The notes under the pieces were generated by a model that was not told the DNA's origin, searched no databases, and saw nothing but the letters and a program-made list of their open reading frames with translations. Shown one piece after another: positions 23,749-35,593 of a stretch of 64,000 nucleotides of DNA. Each line of letters begins with the position of its first letter. The stretch's first letter is position 1. Position numbers and translations under genes: made by a program. Source of the DNA: Scolanthus callimorphus (lineage: Eukaryota > Cnidaria > Anthozoa > Actiniaria > Edwardsiidae); assembly GCA_033964015.1 (NCBI GenBank), contig CM066924.1, positions 930,001-994,000 of the forward strand. The letters are read 5' to 3'.

Positions 23749-24531
23749 CATATGATTTGATTGACGGAACAGCAAAGCCAAAAACAAATCGATGTTTTGG
23801 AAACGCGGGTCGCGATGCAACGATTTTAGCTGTAAATGCACAGTGAAACAACGACTTTAAAGCTATAAGTTCCTCAACTTGTAGTTCACCAGGCCGCCTT
23901 GTTTCTGCCATCAAACCCACAAACAAATACTGTCTTTCACATGATCTGTGTGTGTGCTTATTCACACACAATATCGATACACCTTAGATCATGTGCTCTA
24001 GTAATTGGTCACGTTTTTCTTGAAACTTGAGGAGGTAAAATCAGAAAAGACGATTTAGATTTCATTCGCGAGAAATGTTCTCAAGCTGTGTGTTTCGAAA
24101 GGTAAGAGAAAAATGTATACGTCGCCGAATACTCTGGGGTTTTGGGGATTAAAAGAGCACCCCTCCTAAACTTGCTTAAATGCGACAAGTTGCAAATCTT
24201 TTCTTAGGAGAACTTTGATCAGCTTCAATTTTCCCCAGCCAAATAAGGAGGGTTAAAGTGTTGTTGTCAGTTAGGAGAAACTGAAAACTTCTTTTGTAAT
24301 ATTTGAAAACTTCGTGCTAAGAATGCGCGGTAAATCGGCATTTGTTTAAATATCGAGCAAATATATATGGCAGCTTTATTCGTCATCTAAATCTGCGGTA
24401 CTTTAGACAAGAATGCTTAGAGGTGGTACTGTTTTGTGGAACAGCCTGGGAAAAGATGAAAATCAGGCTGCTAGGAGCGGCTATACTCACACTAGTTATG
24501 TGATTTGATAACATATTACATATAGAGGATA

Positions 24532-24664
24532 TTACATGGCCGCGCGGAGATACGAATTTTATCTTCGAGTGTTGAAAATTTATCTCACGAGTGAGCGCAG
24601 CGAACGAGTGAGATACATTTTTAACACGAGACGATAAAATTCGTATCTCCAAGCGGTCATGTAA
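24532..24664. repeat. Foldback repeat, second copy
   Basis: TTACATGGCCGCGCGGAGAT at the left pairs with ATCTCCAAGCGGTCATGTAA at the right. It ends seven bases before the neighbouring 188-bp MITE, the same order and spacing as at 6.0-6.1 kb. The two may therefore be one composite element. Confidence 0.8.
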
Positions 24665-24671
24665 TGTTCTG

Positions 24672-24859
24672 TTTATTATATAAACATCAATGAAATACCA
24701 AATTCAAATTTTATTTGAGTTAAGCTTAAAAATCGAGCATTCAGCAAAGGCAAGTGTGATATTTTCACATGTGAAAATAACATGATATTTTCACGTGTGA
24801 AGATATCAAGTTTTCGCGCGGGAGATCACCTGGTATTTCATTGGTGTTTATATAATAAA
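24672..24859. mobile_element. 188-bp MITE, deletion derivative of the 6.1-kb element
   Basis: The ends TTTATTATATAAACATCAAT and onward (24672-24699) and the inverted copy (24832-24859) match those of the 1.6-kb element. The right-hand 140 bp are shared almost base for base, while about 1.4 kb of the interior is absent. Confidence 0.8.
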
Positions 24860-25055
24860 TAAATATACTTTTTATATTAGTAGCTTCGTATAAAATATTA
24901 AGCCAGCAAATGAGAACAAATTGTGGAGTTTATGCATACAGCAACGTAGATAAAATAATTTTGCTTAAAGCAATTTGAGAGAGAGAGAGTTCTACTATAA
25001 AGACCTAGAAGAATTTTACATTTCCTTTCTGCCTGACGGACAATTGCTTGCGCGC

Positions 25056-25438
25056 AATGGGGAGTTTGCAGGTGTTGCGTGACATTTTGAATCTTGATCC
25101 TAACAAAATGAAAATACAATATTTGAAAAGAGCTTCCAGAAATTAGAAAAAGCCGAAAATTTGAGTTGATTTGGATAAATATTGGCAAAGTTATTGGCGC
25201 CCGAAGTAGGCTGTTTCTCTATACGTTTAATGTTGTGGTGGACAACTGTTGCCCATCACAACATTAAACCTATAGGAAAACAACCAACTTCCGACGCTCA
25301 TAACTTCTGTGTTATTTGTCGAAATCACCTCAAATTTGAGGATTTCACACATTTCGGTGAGCTCTTTTCAAATATGGTGTTTTTATTTTGCTAGGATCAA
25401 AATTCAAAATGTCACGCAACACCTGCAAACTCCCCATT
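25056..25438. mobile_element. 383-bp TIR element
   Basis: AATGGGGAGTTTGCAGGTGT (left) is inverted as ACACCTGCAAACTCCCCATT (right). The arms continue about 50 bp through the GTGACATTTTGAAT and GATCCTA blocks. A second inverted pair (TTTAATGTTGTGG / CACAACATTAAA) at 25226-25268 is nested inside. Confidence 0.85.
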
Positions 25439-26052
25439 CTGCTACAAGTTGAACCCTTTAGGAGTCACGTGACGACATGCCGTGGGAACGCAAACAAAAA
25501 GTCGGCAGCATAGCACTCTATAGGCGTACCGTTACTAGGTTACTAAAATATAGATGGAATTATTAACGAATCGCCCATCTGGTATATCATATCACGACAA
25601 TGATAGCAGAACGCGCGAAAATACTCCAATGCACACATCAACTACATTATAACTTATAACTTTTGAGAGCATTGAGCACAAAAATGAGAATTTACATGGC
25701 GACAACGCTGTTTTACTCGCGCGGGCTCTAATATATTAGAGCCCGCCAAACTTGTTCATTAGAGTCCGGATAATACGCCACAATGTTCGCCAAAGTTATA
25801 ATAATTTAACTTACTTGCGTGTTGGTTCTAAAATGTATACAATAGGTTCCCGTTAAGAACAGAGTACTGCTCGCATTCTTTTATTTTATTTAATTATAAC
25901 TTTAAAAAAAATGTAGATTTATCTTCTCTTATTTGCCAAAATGTACAGTTTCTAAGCAAGAGCGAAATAAAGATCATGATGGTTTATGATTACCAAATTC
26001 ATGGCAATTGCGATCGAATAACAAGTTGCTATCGATACCCTTATCATAATTT

Positions 26053-26459
26053 ATTTGGATAATGTTTCTAATTTATTACTTTGCAACCTGTCACGTATCA
26101 CATGAGCTGTAATTGAGTTTCTCACTGAGTAGTGCATGATTTAGCATCGCTACATACACTCTTTTTCCTAGATCCTTCATATATGGTACACTATAGTGTC
26201 CTTCTGTACATCCTCGTCCTATAAGACCTTTATTTGGATGTTTCTAATTTATTACTTTGCACTACCAGTCACGTATCACTTGAGCTGTAATTAGAGTTTC
26301 TCACTGATTATAAGTGATTTAGTATCGAATCGCTTATACCTTTTTTTCCCAGATCCTTCATATATGGTACACTATAGTGTCCTTCTCTTTATCCTCGTTC
26401 TATAAGATATGGGAGATATTTGGGCGACACTATAGTGTACCATATATGAAGGATCTATC
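26053..26459. repeat. Tandem duplication of about 175 bp plus an inverted tail
   Basis: Two direct copies, each containing TTTCTAATTTATTACTTTGC and AGATCCTTCATATATGGTAC, lie side by side. A third piece of the same sequence (ACACTATAGTGTACCATATA) occurs inverted at about 26435-26455. Boundaries are approximate. Confidence 0.75.
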
Positions 26460-26796
26460 TTCTTTCATAATTGCCGCTGGTCATTTACATAAGGGATTAA
26501 CCATTGAAAGGTATTTGAGATTTTGACGTGAAAATGATTAAAAGCTTTAGCGCTCGATGACTTACGAAAGATTCATGGAATTGAGTTGAAACAGAAAACA
26601 GAACCTTTAATTTTCTGGTTGAACCAGCGAATCTTGGACGATCAATAGAAGCATCTGAATTCCCAATTCCTTTAATATTTTTTAACTATTATTTTGAAAC
26701 TGTATATTCTGATGTAATTTAACAGCATAGACAGACATAGATTTTTAACTGCCAAAAATGTCTCTTTCATCTTAAACTAGGAAAATGAGAAAAATA

Positions 26797-27197
26797 TTAA
26801 AGGTCTGTAAGTATTTTCGTCATATCTTTGCGAAAAAAAGAAGGAAATTCATAGCCTCCGACCTGTGATTCAAAGCCATAGTTATTGTTGTTATGTCCCA
26901 CAAACAAACCAGGGTTTTCCTTTAAAAAAATCCAAAAATATTCCGATCCCGCTTAGGTTTATCAGTTCGGATCATCTCAGTTAATACTGTCATAAAAGGC
27001 AAAAAAGTGCCGTGCAAATCAGACCGATTTCGGACGTCCTGAAATACTGTTTGTGGGACACGATCAGTCCACGTGGGAGAATCTTTCCATCGCTGATTGG
27101 TATCTTCAGATAGCGTAAAATGACTGCATTCTTTGATCGGAACTATGAATTTTATCAAAAACTTTCAGTCGAGAATCATCGTACTCTTTGTCGCCAT
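26797..27197 (-). pseudogene. Decayed protein-coding remnant, unknown family
   Basis: From an ATG at 27197 the - strand reads MATKSTMILD, then one in-frame TGA, then KFLIKFIVPIKE... through a dense 78-codon segment (to 26922). It stops within a run of T. A one-base shift there re-opens KENPGLFVGHNNNNYGFESQ and onward to a stop at 26797-26799. Together this gives about 132 residues of coding-like sequence with one stop and one frameshift. I do not recognise the protein. It may be a decayed gene, exon or retrocopy. Confidence 0.45.
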
Positions 27198-28100
27198 CTT
27201 TTCTCGGCCAAATGCCTGAGACGAGGCAAAAAAAAAAAAAAAAAACAGGCGGCCCGCCGCGTGGATTCGTAAAAAAAGGCAACGCTTTCTTGATATTAAT
27301 TTCCTTTTACGAAACGTCGTTTGGAAATGGTAGAAAAATATATCAGATACAATTTTCCCCCGCTTGGCACTATAGACAGCCGAATTTTACATTACGGCAC
27401 GCAGAGTCAAGAATGGCACGTACTAAACTGTTTCCCATGCCATTTAGAAAGGATCAAGATACAAGTCCCCTACTTAGAAGAATTAGAAGATTATTTCATT
27501 TTTGTTAGTCTGAAAAAATATGACAAAAATACAAAGTTTCTCTAAATTGATTGAAAAGCAGAACGTTTTGCGAGCTCCGGCGAGATAACGCAGTCGCGAG
27601 GAAAAGCGAAACCGGTCTCAATTGACAAGGTATATTATTCTCCAATTAAAGAAAGATTAGTATAGGAAGGTAAAATTTGAGATTCAGTTCAGTGTTTCAA
27701 TTTTTTTTTTCAAAAATTGTCCGAGCTGTCTGCGGCGAAAATACAAGTGAAACTAATACAAGAGAAAGTACATGTGAAAATAATCCCAAAATTTACGAGG
27801 AGCCCATGCGGTTACATGTATATGATAAAAAGGGCAAAATTCAGCGCGCGTGTTGACTGCAAAGCCAATAAGTAATTTGGTCCTCAACTAAAAAAAGTGT
27901 CACTGCTCTAAGCCAGTCAGCAATGGGTATTTCTACTCTGTATATTATAAAGACTTAATATACGTACGTGTCTTACCTCGCAGGTGAAATGACTTGGTAA
28001 TTATAATCGCACTGGAAATAATTAATTAGTAAGAGAATTATACTCCCGGGTATACTAGAAGAAATGTTCTTGAATCACGGAACTTCGCTATTAGGTTTAC

Positions 28101-28361
28101 AGGGACTCTCGCACGCTTGCTGGCCACCTGACGAGAAAATAGCTCAAATCGCAATCCAATTCCATCCTCTTGATAACAGGTTAAAACAACCTAGAATTGC
28201 ATTTGTCTAACGCTTGAAAGGTTTTTCTATAAACCTGATCGAGATTATATACGATTTGTTTTCAAGGCTTTTAGCTTCGCTGGTCATTGTTACGGGACGA
28301 TACTTCTGATTTGAGAGATGCGCAGAACAGCTGCGCAGTTGCGTGACGGGCCCCCTTTAAG
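28101..28361. mobile_element. Degraded TIR element, family shared with 51.7 kb
   Basis: The left part (GGGACTCTCGCACGCTTGCT) and the inner CAAATCGCAATCCAATTCCA match the 51692-51935 element read in reverse. The right end, near GTGACGGGCCCCCTTTAAG, is diverged. Confidence 0.55.
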
Positions 28362-30442
28362 CAGCATATATACCCAATATGTTTTGTCCGCAGAAATCAT
28401 GAATCAAAACTCCTGAAACACTGAAACACTCGCTAAAAAATCCTCAATATTCATTTCTCAGAAAAGGTGATACAAATACCTGAATTCAAACATATAAAAA
28501 CACCCGAATAAAATAATACCAGCTGATACGAAATGGATACACTCTTTTTCACAAGCGGGTTTATAAGAAATTTGTTAAACATTAAGAACATACTAAAAAC
28601 ATAGATCAGGCTGAAACCGACATGAGAATATTTAAGAGGAAATCCGCTAAGAATTCGAGTAATTTTGACACAAAGTGGAAACAATTTTAGATCTTGATAA
28701 AATAAAAAATTGGCGATAACACAGAGAGGAAATTCTCAAGGAAACCTGACAAATATTTTTTCAACAGTTGATGTTTATTTCATGGTGCTGTCAAATAAAT
28801 ATAAATTGTATCGATTTAGACAAATTTCAGGATTCATTTTCGATGTTTGGTGTTGTAAGAAATGAATTTTTGAGATCAGATATCAAAAAAGTAAGACTAA
28901 AAGTCTATACTATGATGTAAATTATTTTGTTCCAATAATTTTTTTCCAATAATTTTTGCCTCGGTTTGAGGGCAAAATATATCGAGGATACTTTATGTAC
29001 ATTTTGACTTTTGGCTCGGGTTCAGTCTACGTCTAGCGTACTGTGTAGTTTAGGGAAAATCTTTCACCTTTGCACAAGTTTTGCGTCACTCACTCAACTC
29101 ATGATTGTCTTGTTTTGTTTGTACAACTAACAAGCCCCAAAAATGTAAGAAAGTTTGCAATTTTCCTGAAGCCTCAAACAAAAAAAATAGCGTTTTTATA
29201 ATTAAAAAAACGCGTTCATGCCCCGAGCACCTGACTGGGTAGTGCAACTCAGCCAAGCAACAGCCAAGTGTTATTATTGCTCCGACGAAGGGCTAACGCT
29301 CGAAACGTCAGCATAACACCATTTTTCCACGGCGTTTAACATAAATCTCAACCTTTGGTTGTTGTTGTTCATGTTCACGTCTCCGCCGACGCAGACCACC
29401 TAGTTTCCCGTACCATTGTTATTAAATGAATTAGATAAACCTGTTTTCGAGATACAGGTATATCTACTAGGCACCAATAAATTTAGGCTGAAAAGAGTCG
29501 ACAGAAGAACCACAAGATTCTGACAAAACGTCAGAAATTGAGCACGAAATTCAACAAATCCACGAGACTGTCAATCAGTTTAGGTGACTGAAGGGACTAT
29601 TTTGGGAACTGAGGTTAACGTTAAGAAATCTCTACGTGAAAGGATTTATTTTCATATTTGAAACAATGGTGCAATGGTAAAGGATAGTCTGACAGACTTT
29701 GCGGCAGTTTCACAGTCATATGACCATCACGGGATAAAGAGAACTGATAGTCAACTAAGAAACGTGACAGAGAGCTTCACCTAGAAAAAGTGGGAGGGCA
29801 AAGGTGCCGCCTTCCGTGACAAAACGACGGATAATGAAATGCATTTTAGCGTGCGCATGCGTAGATACTCACCACAAGCAAATAATGATCTGAAAATGAA
29901 GGAAGTGAAGTTTTATACTGAAAATCATGAATGAAACCCACGTTGAAATCAGAAATTTTATAAAATGGGTCCATTGTCCGTTGAATTTGGTATGGATTTC
30001 ATTACTGTATACAAATTACAAGAAACATAAGCTGTGTTTTGTTGAAACAAAACAACCATCTTCACATGTAGGTCAGTGAATGTCGAAGCAAATTACACGT
30101 GATATTACAGCATGTATCAAATAAGATTTGAATACATTATAAGTACATAGTTCATTCACATTTTGTCGTAAAAGCGTCGCCTCAGGTTGCTTGATTCGTG
30201 AGAATTGTCTGGTGAAAAGAAGGTGATTCTAATTGCGTGACGGGCAATCGTGACAAGGATTTCGATGTTACGTCAATTTGTCACCCCAGGCTAATTAGCT
30301 GAATCAACCCACGTCCATCGGTCTTTTATACAGGTTTAAAGTCGAGAGGGTGGATAACAACCGGAGGTACGACTTGTACGAGAACACAAAACACTTGCTA
30401 TAGAGAGGTGGACTCGAACAAGACGCGCGAAAGCAGAAAACA

Positions 30443-30487
30443 ATGAAGATTGAACACAGTGAAATTATAGCGACGTTGAGCAATATG
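30443..30487 (+). CDS. Possible first coding exon, unknown gene
   Basis: ATG opens 15 codons (MKIEHSEIIATLSNM) that end exactly at a consensus donor, ATG|GTAAGT (30488). An unremarkable AT-balanced leader precedes it. No matching downstream exon was found before 38 kb. This is only a splice-signal-based suggestion and could be chance. Confidence 0.2.
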
Positions 30488-31577
30488 GTAAGTTACATAG
30501 TAACACCTAGAATTCTGGAAACAAGTTCAAAAGTGCGATGAACTATACATACTATGACAAAGCAGCTTCGGGATAACTCAGCAGTCAAAAACTACCATTA
30601 GAATATCGTGCTGCAACTGTGTCGTTAGGTTTTGCTCTTTTTGAAGGACTCAAAGCGTGTGTGAAGGGAACACTCTAGATGTTCTCATTTGAGACCAGGT
30701 TAATTTTAACGTTCCAACCGCGTAACAACGGTCTTTTGTCTCAAACGATTAAACCTGTTACTTTGGTGTTCTCTGTTAAATTATGATTAATAAAGACATC
30801 CATTTATAAAAAATGCAGCATTAAATGAAACTAGTAAATTCGAGAAGGACTTCGCCACATTCTATTTTATATTGCATCGTGTACGACCTTTTTAGAATAT
30901 AAATTGCTTTTAAATACATTTAACACGATAAACAGGAAATAGAAATGATCAAAAATGTATAAACTTCAGTAAAACAATATCGTCAGGAATATTTAGCTAA
31001 CTTAACAAATAGCTTCATATTTGAGAGAATTTGCTGAGTGGATAAAATACTTTTACTGAATATTTCAAGTGATTCTCACTTTTCAAGGGCAGATGCCCCC
31101 CTCCCCTCCCCAGAGATATCGAATGTAGGTACGTGACCTTAGCTTTTCTTAGTTTACCTAGATTGATGATGCACTTAAAGAAACAACTCTTCAAAACAAC
31201 ACGCAATATCCAGCCTAGATAAAAGACAAATCGAAACCTGTTCGACACTTAGGCAACACTTGTATATGATTCTAGAACTCTCGGTATTATCTGCTATCAT
31301 TAAATTTACTGCCCGGGCCTATTAAATAATAAGTATTCTCATATATTCTTTGGAGTTGAAGTTTCAATTATTTGTAATTAGAAGAGATCGATCTATATTT
31401 TCCTTGTATTCATTTGTTTTTGTTTTAGCCCTTGATAGCTTTGATAACAGATTCTATGTTGATAATTTCAACACGTTCGCTGACTGACTAATGTCGTCAA
31501 AAGATAATTTATTTATACACCTATTTTAAAACAGGTTGTACCGACACTGGCCCGTCCCCGTACGCCATGGGGAATGA

Positions 31578-31968
31578 AATAGACCCTTTTCCAAAACGGC
31601 CGCCGCAAATTCACATGCCTTAAAATTAAACTTACTGAAAATCAAATACTGGCACTAGAAAGAGTATCCTCACATTAGTAATCCTTTAAATTTTCGTTAT
31701 GCCAAATGCCATGTCGGCTGAGAAATTAGAGTCTTAAAATTGAAAATTTGACAGAGATTTGTATGACTAGGGGTATGACGCATACCCCCAGTCATACAAA
31801 CGTCTGTAAATTTTCAAATGTTCAACGTTCGTTTTCTCGGAAGATATTGGATATAATGGAGTGAAATTTTGTAGTTTTACTAAAGTGATAATGGGTCATC
31901 TTTGCTGGTGTTCATTTTTAACAAAAATCGATTTGACTTTCGGCGGCCATTTTGGAAAAAGGTCTATT
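31578..31968. mobile_element. 391-bp TIR element
   Basis: The left AATAGACCCTTTTCCAAAAC and right TTTTGGAAAAAGGTCTATT ends are inverted. The arms continue into CGGCCGCC / GGCGGCC. A short internal palindrome (TATGACGCATACCCCCAGTC region) is present. Confidence 0.8.
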
Positions 31969-32314
31969 CTCGTGTTAGCCCACTACAAAATTTCTCCGAG
32001 TGATGTATTGTAGAATCATTCGTTATAAGCAGGGTGATAAGTATGGATATTTATCCTAAAAATAGTTTCCAAGATTGTGTGTTGGTATACCTATTGGTTT
32101 CCCATGGCGCATCGCAGGCTACAACAGACAGTTGTGATGGTGAAACACCTTCTCTGAAATAGGTGAATAATGTTGTTGAAGGTATAAAAGAACTGCTTTG
32201 CGCATGCTGGGATTTCACTGATTCAGCTCCGGAAGTTGAATTTCTTGCCTTGAATTTTTATTTACTTTTCTCACTACTTCCATCCTGATATTCTCTGACC
32301 AAGTGGTTTATGGA

Positions 32315-32745
32315 AGCATGGTTGGCCCAGTGTTAAGGCGCTGGGACTCCCACCGCTGTGGTCCAGGATCGATTCCCGGCTGGGACAGAGGAAATTTTCT
32401 TTCTGTTCGAGTCGTGATTGAGACAAGATCATATTGTGAGTTGAACTTAGTTCTACTGTGTTTCCTTAGTCTTTCGGATGAGACAATACCGAGCCGTCTG
32501 CCTTCCCTTCTACCCCTGTTCAAGGTGGACGCTAAAGAGCCCATTGCACTCTTCGTAAGAGTAGGGGATTGTCTCCCGGTGCAATGGCCTGACTCTCGGC
32601 ATATATACTGTTCAACAGTCCTCATGATTGTAAGCTGCGCGGCTGCAATTTGCGCCATCTAATGCAGCCCGTTAAGTCCTCCAACCTCTCCTTGTCTAGC
32701 GGTTGTGTACTTTCAGCCGCTTTGAGTTCCCTCACGATGAGGAGA
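32315..32745 (+). mobile_element. tRNA-derived SINE
   Basis: A polymerase-III-like head has an A-box-like GGCCCAGTGTTAAGGCGCTG and a B-box-like GGATCGATTCCC. The body contains TCTTTCGGATGAGACAATAC, a block also present at 60.6 kb and 54.7 kb and resembling the conserved Nin-type SINE core. The tail has CTCATGATTGTAAGCTGCG, matching the 60.8-kb copy. Open frames across it on both strands (119 and 116 codons) are incidental. Confidence 0.75.
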
Positions 32746-34031
32746 AGATCCTTTCAAGTTGCATGCATCAAAACATTATGTCTACGATAAATTTACAAAA
32801 AATATCAAAGTGCAAAACTGCTAGCACATAAAAATTATGTCATGGGTTTTTGATTCCTCAGCAACTTTTGGTAGAAAAAAGAGTTTGCTATGAAAGTGCG
32901 ATATATCCCGTTTCTGACACCATACCGTTTTTAAGATCAAATTCTCCTAGCGGGAGCAATGATGTTCGCTGTCATGTTATATAGGAGAATTTGGCATGCG
33001 ATCAAAGCATTTTAATACTGTTGCCTGCTGCTCTAGTATATGTACTGTTACTCTATGGGATTGTCTATATGGTTATTTAACATTCATTTAAAACCGTATT
33101 ATATAGAGATATGGCTTAGATAATGATATATATAATCAATTTATATATTTTTTGGTTAAACATTCCAATTCTTATAATGACAGTGCTGAAACGTCAGTAT
33201 TTTAAAAAATCTTAAAGGATTTTGTTTGACCAATTTTCGTATTAAGAGATTCAAAACAGGATGTTTGTGCGATACGCTTTCGCCCTCGCATTATATTCTA
33301 TAATTTCACTGCCTTTTCATATTTTGAACTCATATTTCAGAAACACGTTTGAAATGCTAGTCTTGTTGTAAAGTAAATGTCTTAAGTAAATAAACTTCGC
33401 TATGTGTTGAGAGCGAGAGCGATATTTGTTATCCGCATGAGCGGGAGCCCTGTGGTTTGTTTTCCTAACTGACATTCAGTGCAAAACAATTTCTTTGTTT
33501 GGTTACATTTTAATGAGCTTGCTCGTACGTCAGGGAAGAATAAAATATTTTACTCCATTTTAGTACCAGTTAGGGAAAGAAACCACAATACCCCCCCCCC
33601 CCCCCCTCCTCAACGGCGGCAAAGGTCATTCGGATGCCATTGAGATAGCTAGCTTAGTTTGGAATACCTGTGGATATCACATTAGATTTAGATTGTTAGT
33701 TATGCTGATCTTCATTATGTGTATATATGTTTATCTTTTTCATTTCCTATGTATCTAAGAAGGGTATTATTATTATCATTTTCCATATCAAGATTGAAAA
33801 ATTGCCGACTTTTCACTATTTGTATTGACCTATTAAAAGCTTAAAACTATAGATCGTTTTCAGCGTTAAATCAGATCTTTGCTCGCTAGATTAAAACACA
33901 TTTCATTAAATGTATCTGAAAGAGGACTAAAAACTATCCAATTCTGCCAAGTTTTATCCGCACAGAATGTTTTGTATCCGAGATATACGCATTTGAATAC
34001 CAATTTTATTTACAGTGAAATGTATGGCGCC

Positions 34032-34068
34032 GCCATCTTGGTGCACCTAAGTGGTGCACCAAGATGGC
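34032..34068. repeat. Hairpin with paired CCATCTTGG motifs
   Basis: GCCATCTTGGTGCACC and its complement flank a five-base loop. The arms extend imperfectly through GCCGCC. Each arm carries a YY1-like motif (GCCATCTTGG). It could be a tiny foldback remnant rather than a control site. Confidence 0.6.
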
Positions 34069-35261
34069 CGCCAAATGATCGACTGTCGCAAAAGTATAGA
34101 AAAACGACAAGTATTCATCCAAATTCAGCTGTAATACATAGATATTCACTTATATAACAGTCGGGAATAGTTTAGATTGTTAAACCGATGAATTTGAAAA
34201 AAATATGGCCTCCCAAAAATCGTGACAAGTATTGCGTGACAAAACTTGTTTTATTCGTATCTTCAAGGCAAACTAACAGATGTTCATAACATTTGGCATG
34301 GAAACTCGCTAGAGGTAGCTAGAAATGACACAAAAAGCACAAAGTGGTAGCGATCATAGTTTCAAAGTTAGAAATTGTATGACGTCACATGAAAACGATC
34401 TATTGACCAGATCTCAAATACACTTGAGGAAAGATGCATTTTCCACTATGTGCATTTTCCACTGTGTTTTTCACCCTGGTTTTCACCCTGGAAACAAGGT
34501 AGACAAGATACCACAGGAAGCCCGCTCAACCTCTAGAAAGACGACATAATGTTATCTTGATATGCAAAATCTGGTAGCGTGACACTGAGCACATGTCACG
34601 TCAGAATGTCACGAAAGATACAGAATAGATTTGATGCAGTTTAAATGAAAAAAAGACAACAAGTGAATGTTCGTCAACTAGTTTTCACAATGCTCAGATT
34701 TGTTGGTTACCATGCCCAAATTATTTAGGCTGTTTTTTTTTTGTGGGGAGGGGAGGGAGCTTTTTAGATGTGTGTATGGGGGGATGGGGAATTTATTATT
34801 GCGTGGAACTAACAACTGAGCTTACCCGTAGAATAACTTGAAGCAAAACTTGAAGCAAAAATCCATTTCCAAGAATACTAGAAAATAACTGACCTTGGCA
34901 TTGGACCTGACCCAAGCGACAGGTGTTTGGATACTGTCCAGAAAGAGTTGCGAAATTTCTCGCGGTTTTGTGTGGGCGGCAAGATATATTACACATTAAT
35001 ACAGTACATCAAACCGCGAGAACAGAATTTAAAGTTTGATAGTTGTCGGGCTATTAAAACTATAACTAGCGAATGCGCACTCGCGAAGATGGAGGACTTT
35101 CTTCTAAAGAGCGCGCCCACTAGCATAGCGAATTGGATGGTTTCCGCATTCCTTTGAGTCTCCTTGGGCGAATAATTGACTGTAGGAGCTCCTTTCAAAC
35201 GACTTGTGAGTGTTTCGCATTTCCTCCGGTACGATATCGATGCGAGTTGTCAAAAACCTAC

Positions 35262-35593
35262 ATTAGAGTAACTGCAGCAACCCACTACCTACGAGCGTCC
35301 ATCTCGATCCCATGTTTTTACAGTGTAACAGCGTATTGGAAAATGAAGCTTGCATGAAGTTATTTTTAGTTTCAAAAAAGCTTACACAAAGCTTACTTCA
35401 CACATTCGCTCAGCCAATTAGAATGCAGGTAGCGTACGTATGCTCACAGCTTTGTGCAGAGAAGTTTATTCAAGCGGTAAATCTATTGTTCTAAAAATAA
35501 CTTCAGACCTGCTTCATTTTCCAATTCGCTGTTACACCTTCCTACCGCAGATGGACGTTCCTAGGTAATTAGCTCGTGGTAACTGCTGTAATT
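35262..35593. mobile_element. TIR element, arms diverged
   Basis: The left arm includes GAGCGTCCATCT and TGTAACAGCGTATTGGAAAA. The right arm includes TTTTCCAATTCGCTGTTACA and AGATGGACGTTC. The arms are about 100 bp with small gaps. Confidence 0.75.

Noticed and set aside
24076..24102. Nine-codon exon MFSSCVFRK before GTAAGA
   Set aside because: Too short to distinguish from chance, with no downstream exon.
32308..32662. Overlapping 119- and 116-codon ORFs, or a tRNA gene
   Set aside because: The sequence is a SINE with tRNA-like promoter boxes; it lacks a foldable cloverleaf and the SINE body explains the open frames.
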